This document shows positions 34,853-44,237 of a stretch of 64,000 bases of DNA, one piece after another. The notes beneath the pieces are model-generated. The model was not told the origin of the DNA. It worked only from the letters and a program-made list of their open reading frames with translations, and did no database searches. Both the position numbers and the translations under genes were made by a program. Within the stretch, counting starts at the first letter, position 1. Each line of letters begins with the position of its first letter. Source of the DNA: JAPOKJ01 sp031421635. Lineage in GTDB: Bacteria > Pseudomonadota > Gammaproteobacteria > Burkholderiales > Burkholderiaceae_E. Where the stretch lies: contig JANOPA010000020.1 of assembly GCA_031421635.1 (NCBI GenBank), positions 1 through 64,000 on the forward strand. The letters run 5' to 3'.

Positions 34853-36286
34853 TTACGCTACGATGCCAGCCGCCAAACTATCCAAACTATTCGGGTCTAG
34901 CACCAACAAGCTTCCTGTGCGCGGAAACTCAATATAGGAATCCGTGAGCAAACTATGAGCTAACGACAGTCGAACTGTGGCGACTTCGTTGAGCTTGAGT
35001 TCGTTTAGGTTTTGCGCCCTGAGAAATTGTCCTTGCTTAAGATCTAGAGTTTCGGTGATCGCATCGATTTTCGCAATACTGGTCCGTGCTCCCTGTTTAA
35101 CGAGAAGGCGTTGCCCGACTCGCGCCGGTGTTTCGCTCATCCAGCAAAGTTGCGCATTTAAGCTGCGACTAAGACTCGGTTTTCGGTCTTGGTGATAGAG
35201 CGTGTCGCCGCGGCTGATGTCCAGATCGTCAGTAAGCGTTAGAGTCACTGATTGCCCCGACAAGGCGGTGTCGAGCAACTCCATGTTCGCGCCTGTTAAT
35301 TGGTAAATGCCCGCGATTGTCGACGTACGTTCGATCCCCTCTGGACTTGTGGACGCGATGCTATCGCCGATGCTTAGCTGACCCGATTCAACCCGTCCGG
35401 CCAAGCCTCGAAAATCGTGCAGCAGTCCCGCTTCGCGACCGGTGGGACGGGACACCAGTTGTACAGTGAAGCGCAAATCAGCGCTTGCTTTAAAGCCGGA
35501 GAGGCTTGCGCTGGACTCGATCACCTCAATCAAGCTGGCACCGGTATACCACGCCAAACGCTTGGTATCGGTGCTTCGGGTCACGATGTTGTCACCATCC
35601 ACTGCGACGACTGGAATGAACTCGAAATGATACTGCTCCTGTGTCGATGCCGAGGCAAGTGTTGCACTTGCAGCGGGGAGTAGTGCTTTTAGTTCTTCGA
35701 CTAGCGCTTGATAGCGCGTCTGCGAGAACTCGACTAAATCCATTTTGTTGATCACGAACACAATGGACGGCACCCTTAGCCATTGGGCGATTCGCAAATG
35801 TCGCAGGCTTTGCTCGGTCGGACCCTGTCGCGCGTCGATCATGATCAGTGCAACATCGGCCTGACTGGCCGCACACACCATGTTGCGGGTGTATTGGACA
35901 TGTCCTGGTGAGTCGCACAGGATGAAGGGACGACCTTGATGATTGAAGTAGCGATAGGCCACATCAATGGTGATTCCTTGCTCGCGCTCGGCCATGAGCC
36001 CATCGGTGAAGAGTGACAAATCCAGTTCACCGCGACCATTGCGGCGTGAAGCCGCGCGTAAATCGTCGAGGATATCGTCGGTCATTAGCTTGAGGTCGTA
36101 CATGAGTCGACCGATCAACGTGCTTTTTCCGTCGTCGACACTACCGGCCGTCATGATGCGTAATGGAGCTTGTCCAGCTGGTTGACCAGCGGGTCTGATC
36201 GCTCGAGCCGGTGCGCTAGCTTTCTCCGTGGCGATTAGTTGAGAGTCTTGAGTACGGTTCGAAAATTTTTCGTGCGGTGCATTCAT
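34853..36286 (-). CDS. cysN: Sulfate adenylyltransferase, GTPase subunit
   Basis: CysN couples GTP hydrolysis to formation of adenosine 5'-phosphosulfate by CysD. The 477-residue protein has G1 AGSVDDGKST (near 47-56), the switch region EREQGITIDVAYRYF, G3 CDSPGHVQYTRN and G4 NKMD. There is no fused APS kinase (CysC) at the C-terminus. The start overlaps the cysD stop by one base. The first 40 residues form a low-complexity tail. Confidence 0.96.
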   Translation of the reverse strand: MNAPHEKFSNRTQDSQLIATEKASAPARAIRPAGQPAGQAPLRIMTAGSVDDGKSTLIGRLMYDLKLMTDDILDDLRAASRRNGRGELDLSLFTDGLMAEREQGITIDVAYRYFNHQGRPFILCDSPGHVQYTRNMVCAASQADVALIMIDARQGPTEQSLRHLRIAQWLRVPSIVFVINKMDLVEFSQTRYQALVEELKALLPAASATLASASTQEQYHFEFIPVVAVDGDNIVTRSTDTKRLAWYTGASLIEVIESSASLSGFKASADLRFTVQLVSRPTGREAGLLHDFRGLAGRVESGQLSIGDSIASTSPEGIERTSTIAGIYQLTGANMELLDTALSGQSVTLTLTDDLDISRGDTLYHQDRKPSLSRSLNAQLCWMSETPARVGQRLLVKQGARTSIAKIDAITETLDLKQGQFLRAQNLNELKLNEVATVRLSLAHSLLTDSYIEFPRTGSLLVLDPNSLDSLAAGIVA

Positions 36287-37176
36287 TAGAAATAACCTTC
36301 TTTTTTACGGAGCTCCATGGCGGCCTCCGAGGTTTGATCATCGAGTCTTGTTGCCCCGCGTTCACTGACCCTGGCGATCAGTGTTTCTTGCAAAATGGCC
36401 GCTGAGTTTTTTGCGGCAGATTCCACGGGGCATGTGCAAGTCATATCGCCCACGGTGCGATAGCGTACCTGCACCGGCTCAATGGTCTCCCCGTTTAAGG
36501 CGGGCGTCGCGTGGGTGACCGCAAGCCACTTGCCTGAGCGTCTTACGCAAGGGCGGGTGTGGCTAAAATAGATCGAAGGCAAAGCTAGGTTCTCGCGAAC
36601 GATATACGACCAGACGTCAAGTTCGGTCCAATTGCTAATCGGAAAAACTCGCATATGCTCGCCCTTACGGACCCGTCCGTTGTAAAGGCTCCATACCTCT
36701 GGCCTTTGTCGACGAGGGTTCCACGCCCCAAACTCATCTCGATGCGAAAAGATACGCTCCTTGGCTCTTGCCTTTTCCTCATCGCGGCGCGCACCACCAA
36801 TTAGGCAATCAAAACCGTTTTCCTGCACTGCTTCGAGCAAGGTGACCGATTGCAGCGCGTTGCGTGAGCCCAGTGGTCCAGGATCGGAGACGGTGCCTCG
36901 GGCAATACTGTCCTCGACATGACCAACGACCAAACGCTCACCGAGGCGTTGGACCGTTGCGTCGCGAAAGCTGATGACCTCCGGGAAGTTATGTCCTGTA
37001 TCAATGTGTAAGAAGCTAAGCGGCAGGCGCATGGGTCGAAATGCCTTTTCAATAAGGCGCAGCACTACTACTGAGTCTTTCCCTGCTGAAAAGAGTAGCG
37101 CAGCGTTGCGGCTTTCGGCAATGGCTTCGCGCAGGATATGGATAGCTTCGTTTTCAAGAGCGTCTAAGTGATTCAC
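36286..37176 (-). CDS. cysD: Sulfate adenylyltransferase, catalytic subunit
   Basis: CysD adenylates sulfate together with CysN. The 296-residue protein has the PP-loop SAGKDS (near 30-35), FLHIDTGHNFPEVI, IGGARRDEEKARAKER and the C-terminal RKKEGYF that is typical of the family. It lies between cysH (13 bases upstream) and cysN (one-base overlap), forming the sulfate-activation operon. Confidence 0.97.
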   Translation of the reverse strand: MNHLDALENEAIHILREAIAESRNAALLFSAGKDSVVVLRLIEKAFRPMRLPLSFLHIDTGHNFPEVISFRDATVQRLGERLVVGHVEDSIARGTVSDPGPLGSRNALQSVTLLEAVQENGFDCLIGGARRDEEKARAKERIFSHRDEFGAWNPRRQRPEVWSLYNGRVRKGEHMRVFPISNWTELDVWSYIVRENLALPSIYFSHTRPCVRRSGKWLAVTHATPALNGETIEPVQVRYRTVGDMTCTCPVESAAKNSAAILQETLIARVSERGATRLDDQTSEAAMELRKKEGYF

Positions 37177-37189
37177 AGCTTTCCCTCGT

Positions 37190-37963
37190 TTAATTTGCAG
37201 TGCGAACCAGTCGGCCGCTTTCGTCTACATGTAGCCCGCACTCTTGGGCGGCTGATTCGTTCCCCTGGGATTTTTCTTGCTCCCACCACCAGCGCCCGGC
37301 GCGCGGATGCTCGTCTAACCTGATCGCCCGAGTACAAGGTGCACAGCCTATGCTGGGAAATCCTTGAGCGTGAAGCGCATTCACGGGAACTTCATGACGC
37401 TCAAGATAGTTCTGCACGGCTTCCAGACTCCATTCCAAGAGGGGGTTGTATTTGTCGAGGCCTGTGAGGGGATCAACACTCTTAAAGCTCAGGGTGGTTC
37501 TCGCCTCGGACTGCTCGCGTCGCAGACCCGTGATCCAGGCCTGAGAATCTTCTAGCGCGCGCTTCAGAGGCTCGATTTTTCGAACCGAGCAACAAGCCTT
37601 GCGCGCTTCTATGCTGTCGTAAAATCCATTGATCCCGATTTGAGAGACGAGAGCCTCTACTGCCTGAGCTAAGGGTGCAATGACCTTTATTCTGAGTGGC
37701 GCGTAATGGCGTTCCACCTGACTTAAGAGCGCATAGGTTTCTTCATGTAAGCGCCCGGTATCGAGGGTGAATATTTCGATGGGAAGTTGATGACGGGCAA
37801 TCAGATCGGTCAGCACCATGTCTTCCAGCCCAAGGGAGCTGGCGAATGAAAGCTTGTTGTGACTGAGGCAAAGCTCCTGGAGCACTTGGTGCAAGCGAGT
37901 TTCGAGGAGATGGTTCAGCGTTGTAGGAGCACGTGAGGTCCCATTGATGACAGCATCGCTCAC
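37190..37963 (-). CDS. cysH: Adenylyl-sulfate reductase (CysH, [4Fe-4S] type)
   Basis: This thioredoxin-dependent reductase makes sulfite. The protein of about 257 residues has SLGLEDMVLTDL, FTLDTGRL, ITGLRREQS and two Cys pairs, KACCSVRKIEP and GCAPCTRAI, which bind a [4Fe-4S] cluster in APS reductases and are absent from enteric PAPS reductases. The absence of cysC agrees with direct use of APS. GTG 37963 is the start because AGAGAGG lies five bases before it; a longer ATG frame begins at 38056. No sulfite reductase gene is adjacent. Confidence 0.94.
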   Translation of the reverse strand: MSDAVINGTSRAPTTLNHLLETRLHQVLQELCLSHNKLSFASSLGLEDMVLTDLIARHQLPIEIFTLDTGRLHEETYALLSQVERHYAPLRIKVIAPLAQAVEALVSQIGINGFYDSIEARKACCSVRKIEPLKRALEDSQAWITGLRREQSEARTTLSFKSVDPLTGLDKYNPLLEWSLEAVQNYLERHEVPVNALHAQGFPSIGCAPCTRAIRLDEHPRAGRWWWEQEKSQGNESAAQECGLHVDESGRLVRTAN

Positions 37964-38155
37964 AGTGGCCTCTCTTTTTTTGTGTGGATCAAGAGTGGCG
38001 AAGCTTAGAGTTGAGAAGACGTTTTGAGAAAGATCAAAGCTCGAACTCGCTCGCATTTCTCATTCTAAGAACATTTACTTCTCTGCAAAGGCCCAGTAGT
38101 GTGGTCACTCATCGCCCTGGTCTAGGGGCGCTCTTTTGCGAAGGCGCCTTTAGCC

Positions 38156-39157
38156 TTAAGAGAAAGCCCGAACTTTGATGGTCTCTAGGCCTAGATGAGC
38201 CAGTATTTGTTGCGAGTCCGCAGGCTCGCAGCCCGCGCGCTGGATACAGTAACTCGCGCTGGCAATAGCCTGGACAAGAGCGGCTTCTAAGCGCGTTTCG
38301 TTCGTCATGCTCGAAGGGGCGGCGAGGACAATGCTCTGTTGAAGAGTTGTTCCAAGCAAGGCGCACAGCAACCCGGCAAGAAAACAATCTCCGGCACCTA
38401 CGGTGTCAACCAGGTTGAGCGAGGCATGGTCCTTACCGTGCCAAGCTCGTCCATCTCTTGCCAAAAGATAAGCGCCTTCCGATCCTAGAGTGAGCGCGAC
38501 CCATTGAGCGGGGCTCAACTCAAAGAGCGCTTGAGCGGCTTGCAATGGGTCGGAGATACCGTCGAACAGAAATTCCAGATCGTCGTCACTGGCTTTGAGC
38601 AAATCCGCCATGGTGATGGCCTGTAAAACGCTCGCCCGATAGGCTTTTGGGTTGGAGACGACCGCGGGTCTCATATTAATGTCGATCACTACGCCGAGAC
38701 CTGCTTTACGACTGCTTTCAAGCCAGGGATGATAGATCTCCTGATCTTCGGGGGCCAGCGCTAAACAGCCGATAGCCACAAGTTCAAGCTCGCTTATCGA
38801 CTGCGTATTTGCTATGAGGGTCGTGGAGGTGATTGCTCGGTCTGCCACGCCTTCACGATAGAACGAGTACTGTGGCTGACCGTCACTATCGATCGCGACG
38901 ACCGCCAGGGCGCTTGGCTCCCCGACCGCTTGGCTTTGGGCCAGGTGCCCACCGTCTTCCTGGAGTTGCCTTGCTAGAAGCTGGCCAAGACGATCTTTGG
39001 AGAAAGGATTGAGGTAACAGGTCGAGACCGCCTGACGTGCTAAGGCACGACTCAAATTGTAGACCGCTCCACCCATGCACGGGCGCAAACGGCCATCGGC
39101 CTCAGCGACTAAATCGATTAAGGCCTCACCTGCGGTCGCAATGCGCGCTTTCAACAT
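38156..39157 (-). CDS. PfkB-family carbohydrate kinase, probable fructokinase
   Basis: The 333-residue kinase has the N-terminal GEALIDLVAE, a GGAVYNLSRALAR sugar-binding region and the PfkB signature DTVGAGDCFLAGLL with the catalytic Asp. Its place next to a fructose-type ABC transporter and a ROK repressor supports fructokinase. It is divergent from the transporter genes, separated by 111 bases with a candidate operator. The frame is intact, in contrast to the two broken transporter genes. Confidence 0.85.
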   Translation of the reverse strand: MLKARIATAGEALIDLVAEADGRLRPCMGGAVYNLSRALARQAVSTCYLNPFSKDRLGQLLARQLQEDGGHLAQSQAVGEPSALAVVAIDSDGQPQYSFYREGVADRAITSTTLIANTQSISELELVAIGCLALAPEDQEIYHPWLESSRKAGLGVVIDINMRPAVVSNPKAYRASVLQAITMADLLKASDDDLEFLFDGISDPLQAAQALFELSPAQWVALTLGSEGAYLLARDGRAWHGKDHASLNLVDTVGAGDCFLAGLLCALLGTTLQQSIVLAAPSSMTNETRLEAALVQAIASASYCIQRAGCEPADSQQILAHLGLETIKVRAFS

Positions 39158-39184
39158 GGAGCCCCCTTTTCGTAGAAATGGAAC

Positions 39185-39195
39185 TTACTTAGTAA
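39185..39195. promoter_or_regulatory. Candidate ROK operator in the sugar-module control region
   Basis: TTACT-T-AGTAA is an AT-rich inverted repeat midway between the divergent kinase and binding-protein genes. ROK repressors commonly bind AT-rich palindromes with TTA/TAA arms, and a ROK gene is at the end of this operon. The half-sites are short, so the call is tentative. Confidence 0.3.
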
Positions 39196-39268
39196 AACCA
39201 CTTGATTTAATTATGCCTGATCACTATAGCTGGGTTCGGATTTTTAAAAACACTGAGGAGACAGCCCA

Positions 39269-40095
39269 ATGAAGACCCACACAACACTTGCCAAGAACGC
39301 GACCTCTGCAAAAATTTCTTGTTTAGGCGCGGTTGCAGTTGCTGCGGCGATGCTCGGCCTGAGTAGTGCAGCTTGGTCAAAAGACCAGGTGGTGATCGGC
39401 TTGATCACCAAGACTGAAACCAATCCTTTCTTCGTCAAAATGAAAGAAGGTGCGGCTACCGAGGCGAAGAAAGTAGGCGCCAAGCTTATAACAGCTTCGG
39501 GCAAACAAGATGGCGATACTGCGGCTCAAATTGCCGCGCTGGAAAACATGGCTTCGGCCGGTGCCAAGACGATCCTGATCACATCGAGTGGTGATGCCAT
39601 CATCCCAATGGTTTCATGAAAGGGTTTGGATTGCCCGCTGCCGATGCCAAGTCGAACGAATTGTCGAAAGACGGCGCTGTGGTGTGTATGGCGGATAGTT
39701 TTGGTGATGCGGCGAAGGGTCAAACGGCGATGGAGAACTGCTTGCAGAAAGACCCAAGCATTAACCTGGTGTACACGATCAATGAACCTGCTGCTGCCGG
39801 TGCGCATAAGGCTTTGAAAAAAGCGGGCAAAAAAGATGTAATGATTGTGTCCGTGGACGGTGGCTGCCAAGGCATTAAAGATACGGCTTCAGGTGTCATC
39901 GCTGCAACTTCTCAGCAATATCCTTTGAAAATGGCCGCTATGGGTGTGGCAGCCGGCATGGACTTTGCGCAGAATGGAAAGAAGGCCTCCGGTTATGTGG
40001 ATACCGGTGTGACATTGATTGCCCATATAGCGATCAAGGGCGTTGATAGTAACGATACCAAGACTGGCCTGAATCTGTGTTGGGGTAAGAAGTAA
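39269..40095 (+). pseudogene. frcB: Sugar ABC transporter binding protein, broken by internal deletion
   Basis: The gene matches fructose-type periplasmic binding proteins in two pieces. The first (39269-39619) has a signal peptide and the N-terminal lobe from QVVIGLITKTETNPFFVKM to ITSSGDAIIP, then hits a stop. The second (from about 39607 in another frame) reads NGFMKGFGLPAAD and continues through VYTINEPAAAGAHKALK and VSVDGGCQG to the normal C-terminus LNLCWGKK. In relatives roughly 60-75 residues lie between these points. An out-of-frame deletion with its junction at about 39604-39608 explains both the loss and the frameshift. GAGGAGA precedes ATG 39269. Confidence 0.85.
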
Positions 40096-40134
40096 TCTTT
40101 CGTCGTTAGCGCACTTAGAAGAGGCGAGTGTTTG

Positions 40135-41103
40135 ATGTCCTATCTTAAGATTGGACCACTCGCCCGCCTGCCATGGGGCGCGCTGGCCCCTTGGCTCGCA
40201 CTGTTCGCCGCCTGTGCTTTCTTTGCGAGTCAGTCGGATCGATTCTTAAGCGGGGAAAATCTCTCACTGGTTTTGCAACAGATCATGGTGGTCGGGGTTT
40301 TGGCCATTGGTCAGAGCCTGATCGTTCTCACCGCCGGGATCGATTTGTCTTGCGGCATGGTCATGGCGCTGGGCTCGATGGTGATGACCAAACTGGCCGT
40401 CGAAGAAGGCTTACATCCATTGTTGGCGGTGTTTTGTGGCCTGGCCGTCACCTGCGGTTTTGGTCTGCTCAATGGCCTGTTGGTCACTCGAGCCAAGCTT
40501 CCGGCCTTTATTGTGACCTTGGGCACTATGAACATTGCCTTCGCCGTCACCCAGCTCTATTCCTCCTCTCAAACGGTTCAAAATTTATCGGAGAGCTTGA
40601 CTGCGATTGGAAATACTTTCGCGCTGGGTGGCACGCAAATCAGTTGGGGGACCGTACTCATGGTGATCCTTTACGTGATTGCCTGGCGCATGCTTAACGA
40701 CACCGCACCGGGGCGACATATTTAGGCGGTGGGCAACAATGCGGAAGCCTCGCGTTTGAGCGGCATCCCGGTCCAGAAGGTACTGATTTGGGTCTACGTC
40801 ATAGCGGGTTTTTTTTATGGTCTCGCTGCACTTCTGTCGATTGCCCGTACCGGGGTGGGCGACCCTCAGGCCGGACAGACTGAAAATTTAGATACCATCA
40901 CGGCCGTGGTTCTGGGTGGGACGAGCCTTTTTGGCGGGCGTGGCATTATTCTCGGCTCGCTAGGGGGCGCGGTCATCGTGGGTGTGTTCCGCAATGGCCT
41001 GACCTTGATGGGCGTACCCTCGGTGGTGCAGACGCTGATTACGGGCGTGCTGGTGATCCTGGCCGTCGCCGTGGATCCAAGCTCGCGCAAGCAGGGGCGC
41101 TGA
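40135..41103 (+). pseudogene. frcC: Sugar ABC transporter permease with in-frame TAG
   Basis: The frame encodes a permease of the ribose/fructose type, with the GQSLIVLTAGIDLSCG motif and many hydrophobic segments. A TAG at 40723-40725 interrupts it in ...APGRHI*AVGNNAEASRLSG; relatives read a Tyr at this point in the conserved RxIYAVGxN motif, so a single base change is the simplest cause. The same frame continues to 41103 without other damage. The start is ATG 40135 (TTG at 40132). Readthrough is possible but less likely. Confidence 0.85.
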
Positions 41104-41104
41104 T

Positions 41105-41959
41105 ATGAATGCTGAGCCCAAGTTGGCCGAAGTGAATATTCCGAATGGGAGTTCGTCCGCTGCAGGGCTTCACCCTAAACCGGTCGCGGTGCTGGAGGCC
41201 AAGGGCCTGGTCAAACGCTTCGGGCAAGTCACCGCCCTCGATGGCGTTGATTTCGAACTCCGACGCGGAGAGATTCTTGCCGTCATCGGCGATAACGGTG
41301 CAGGTAAATCATCTTTGATCAAGGTGCTTTCTGGAGCCAGTGTGCCGGATAGTGGAGAGATTTTCCTGGATGGCGCTCAGGTGCATTTTAAGTCGCCCAT
41401 CAGTGCCCGTAAGTTGGGCATCGAAACCGTGTATCAAGATTTGGCGGTGGCCCCCGCCATGACCATTGCGGAAATTTTTTTTTTGGGCCGAGAAATCATT
41501 ACCTCTAATCCGCTCATGGCCTGGCTGCGCTGGATGGATAAGAGAGCCATGTTGGATCAGGCTGTGCACCGTATGGCAGATTTGAAGGTCGGAATTCGTT
41601 CGATGACCCAGGCCGTAGAAACCTTGTCGGGCGGGCAGCGCCAATGCGTAGCGGTAGCTCGCGCAGCGGCCTTCGCACAACATGTGGTCATCATGGATGA
41701 ACCGACGGCAGCCTTGGGGGTCAAAGAAGGCGGGATGGTGCTTGATCTCATTCGACGCGTGCGCGACAAAGGGCTTTCGGTTATTTTGATTAGCCACAAT
41801 ATGCCCCACGTATTTGAGCTGGCCGACCGCATTCATATTCAAAGGCTTGGCAAGCGTTCCGCGGTCGTCAACCCCAAGCAAATCAGTATGAGTGAAGCGG
41901 TCGCGGTAATGACCGGTGCCAAACTCGCCGAAGATCTGGCCGAGAGTGCTCTTGCCTAA
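41105..41959 (+). CDS. frcA: Sugar ABC transporter ATP-binding protein
   Basis: This is a single-domain 284-residue ATPase of the fructose type, not the double-domain RbsA type. Motifs are Walker A GDNGAGKSS, the signature LSGGQRQCVAVARA, Walker B HVVIMDEPTAAL and the H-loop LISHNM. The frame is intact, including a ten-T run at 41475-41484. ATG 41105 follows the permease stop at 41101-41103 by one base. With its binding protein and permease broken, it probably has no working transporter to energise. Confidence 0.88.
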   Translation: MNAEPKLAEVNIPNGSSSAAGLHPKPVAVLEAKGLVKRFGQVTALDGVDFELRRGEILAVIGDNGAGKSSLIKVLSGASVPDSGEIFLDGAQVHFKSPISARKLGIETVYQDLAVAPAMTIAEIFFLGREIITSNPLMAWLRWMDKRAMLDQAVHRMADLKVGIRSMTQAVETLSGGQRQCVAVARAAAFAQHVVIMDEPTAALGVKEGGMVLDLIRRVRDKGLSVILISHNMPHVFELADRIHIQRLGKRSAVVNPKQISMSEAVAVMTGAKLAEDLAESALA

Positions 41960-41963
41960 CCCG

Positions 41964-43196
41964 ATGGGAGTCAGTCCCCAGCCGTTGCGGCCGCGAGGTT
42001 CAAGTCAGGTGGGGTTGAAGCAGTTTAATGAACGGGTAGTGATGCAGGCCATTCGGCTGCATGGCTCCTTGCCCAAGGCGGATTTGGCTCGCTTAACAGG
42101 CCTCACCTCGCAAACCATTGGATTGATTTCTGCGCGGCTGATGCAGGCCGGGCTGTTGCTGCGAGAAAGCCCGCGACGCGGTTTCATTGGGCAACCTTCT
42201 GTACCGCTTGCGCTGAATCCCGACGGTGCTTTTGGCATCGGCATCAAGATTGGGCGTCGCACGACCGACTCGGTTTTGGTGGATCTGACCGGCCAAGTGC
42301 GCAAGCGTCTGATTTTTAAATATCCCTTCCCGGATGCTGAAGTATTGTTGCCCACCGTTCAAGAGCATTTGTTCAGTCTGCAGGCTGACCTTGGGCCTAA
42401 CCTCTCGCGACTGGTGGGTCTCGGCGTGGCGGCTCCCTTCCAGATGGGCGGGTGGCACCGCATGCTCGGCCTATCGACTGAGCAGTCGGATGCATGGAAC
42501 CGTATTGATCTCGCCCAAAGCGTTCAGGCTATGACGGCCTTACCGGTGTACTTCGCCAGGGATACGGCCGCTGCTTGTGTCGCGGAATTAGTGCAAGGGC
42601 GCGGCCGCGACCTGAAAAGTTTTTTGTATTTGTTTGTAGATACCTTTGTAGGCGGCGGTCTGGTATTGAATTCCCAACTGCATTCGGGCGTTCACGGCAA
42701 TGCCGGTGCGGTGGCGTCTTTACCCCTCAGTTTGGCGTCAAACGCCACGCAGACGCGCCGCGCAGAAGAGTCCACGGAGGGTCCTGAGCAGTTGATTAGC
42801 CAGGCATCGCTTTGGGATTTGGAACAGCACTTTACGCAAGCTGGGCTAGATCCCAGTGCTGCCTACGACGCGCGCGCCATGCAAGGCGATTGGAAAAACC
42901 TTACGGATGCGTGGACTCGGTCTGCCGCTAATGCGCTCGCTCAATGCATCGTATCGGGGACGGCTTTTGTAGATGTCGACGCCGTGGTGATTGATGGCTC
43001 CTTAACGCCTTCTCTGCTAGACGCTTTGCTGGCGCAAATCAAAGTGGCTTTACTTCGCTATCGCTGGGAAGGCTTGTGGATGCCGCAGGTACATCCTGGC
43101 GTTATTGGTACAGATGCGCGCGCCTTGGGTGGGGCGCTGCTGCCCTTGCATGCAAATTTTGCGCCGGATAGCGACATTATTTTAAAGGTCGCCTGA
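41964..43196 (+). CDS. ROK-family transcriptional repressor of the sugar module
   Basis: The protein of about 410 residues has an N-terminal winged helix-turn-helix (HGSLPKADLARLTGLTSQTI) and a ROK sugar-kinase-like domain with GIGIKIGRRTTDSVLVDLTG and GGGLVLNSQLHSGVHGNAGA. The usual CxCGxxGC zinc motif of ROK proteins is missing. ATG 41964 follows the ATPase stop by four bases. It likely senses the sugar or its phosphate and controls the divergent kinase and transporter promoters. Confidence 0.85.
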   Translation: MGVSPQPLRPRGSSQVGLKQFNERVVMQAIRLHGSLPKADLARLTGLTSQTIGLISARLMQAGLLLRESPRRGFIGQPSVPLALNPDGAFGIGIKIGRRTTDSVLVDLTGQVRKRLIFKYPFPDAEVLLPTVQEHLFSLQADLGPNLSRLVGLGVAAPFQMGGWHRMLGLSTEQSDAWNRIDLAQSVQAMTALPVYFARDTAAACVAELVQGRGRDLKSFLYLFVDTFVGGGLVLNSQLHSGVHGNAGAVASLPLSLASNATQTRRAEESTEGPEQLISQASLWDLEQHFTQAGLDPSAAYDARAMQGDWKNLTDAWTRSAANALAQCIVSGTAFVDVDAVVIDGSLTPSLLDALLAQIKVALLRYRWEGLWMPQVHPGVIGTDARALGGALLPLHANFAPDSDIILKVA

Positions 43197-43219
43197 ACTT
43201 AAATGGATTGCAGTGTAGT

Positions 43220-43234
43220 ATATCAAAGTGATAT
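43220..43234. promoter_or_regulatory. Palindrome upstream of the SPFH/RHH operon
   Basis: ATATCA-AAG-TGATAT is a perfect six-base-arm palindrome 52 bases before ATG 43287, and a further half-site-like GTATCA occurs at 43242-43247. As the second gene of the operon is a ribbon-helix-helix-like protein, it may be an autoregulatory operator. Confidence 0.4.
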
Positions 43235-43286
43235 CGTAAAAGTATCATAGATGCGCATATGTTTTGATTAATCCCTGGAGAACTTA

Positions 43287-44237
43287 ATGGCCTCAGAAAG
43301 TAGAATCGCATCCCCCGTAATTGTCGATAAGCGTTTTCGCAGTGCCAATGGGTTCTTAATGTTCTTCATCGGTATGCTGCTTTTTCTGGCGCCGATTTGG
43401 AGCTTTTTTACGCCTATTCTCGGAATGTTTTTCGACCGAGGCGTAGACGATGGCGCTGGGTTACTGGCGATCGTGGGGCGCATTTCTTATGTGGTGCCCT
43501 GCGTTATTCTTGGTGTGTTTATTCTCAAAGGTCTTTACACGGTGCAGCCGAATCAGGCCGTGGTTTTACTCTTGTTTGGCGATTACAAAGGTACCGACCG
43601 AAGCGCGGGTCTGCGTTGGGTGAACCCATTCTTGTCGAAAACCCGGGTAAGCGAACGCGCGCAGAACTTTGTCACCGAGCAATTGAAGGTGAATGACAAG
43701 AACGGTAATCCGATTGAAATTGCAGCCGCCATTGTTTGGCGAGTGAGCGATGCTGCTCAGGCCACCCTGGGTGTTGAGGACTACACGCGATTTGTCACCG
43801 TCCAATCTGAAAGCTCAGTGCGTCATATGGCCTCGGAGTTTGCGTATGATCATGGTGCCGACGATTCGTCTACCGAAGTAACCTTACGCAGTGGCGGCGA
43901 TGCGATTGTTCACACCTTAAGAAACGAATTGACAACGCGCTTACAGGCTGCCGGCATTGAAGTGATTGATACCAAGCTCACCCATCTGGCCTATGCCCCT
44001 GAGATTGCCGGTGCCATGCTGCGCCGACAGCAGGCGCAGGCCGTACTTTCGGCACGCAAAATCATTGTCGAAGGCGCTGTCGGAATGGTGGAGTTGGCGC
44101 TCAAGCGTCTGGCCGAAAACCAAATTGTTGAACTCGATGATGAGCGCAAGGCTGCCATGGTGAGTAATCTGATGGTGGTGTTGTGTAGCGAGAAGGATGT
44201 GACGCCGGTGATCAATACTGGCTCCCTCTATCAGTGA
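43287..44237 (+). CDS. SPFH/band 7 domain membrane protein
   Basis: The 316-residue protein has two N-terminal hydrophobic segments (about 22-50 and 59-82), an SPFH domain from about 83 (LYTVQPNQAVVLLLFGDYKGT, GLRWVNPFLSK, then AAAIVWRVSDAAQATLGVEDY) and a helical C-terminal region (RRQQAQAVLSARKIIVEGAVGM). Such proteins form oligomeric scaffolds in the membrane. GGAG lies before ATG 43287. The 3' end overlaps the next small gene by four bases, so they are translated together. Confidence 0.9.
   Translation: MASESRIASPVIVDKRFRSANGFLMFFIGMLLFLAPIWSFFTPILGMFFDRGVDDGAGLLAIVGRISYVVPCVILGVFILKGLYTVQPNQAVVLLLFGDYKGTDRSAGLRWVNPFLSKTRVSERAQNFVTEQLKVNDKNGNPIEIAAAIVWRVSDAAQATLGVEDYTRFVTVQSESSVRHMASEFAYDHGADDSSTEVTLRSGGDAIVHTLRNELTTRLQAAGIEVIDTKLTHLAYAPEIAGAMLRRQQAQAVLSARKIIVEGAVGMVELALKRLAENQIVELDDERKAAMVSNLMVVLCSEKDVTPVINTGSLYQ

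Noticed and set aside
41475..41484. Ten-T run in the sugar ATPase gene as a further frameshift
   Set aside because: The frame reads through the run as IFFLGRE, as expected for the family, and continues to the normal stop.
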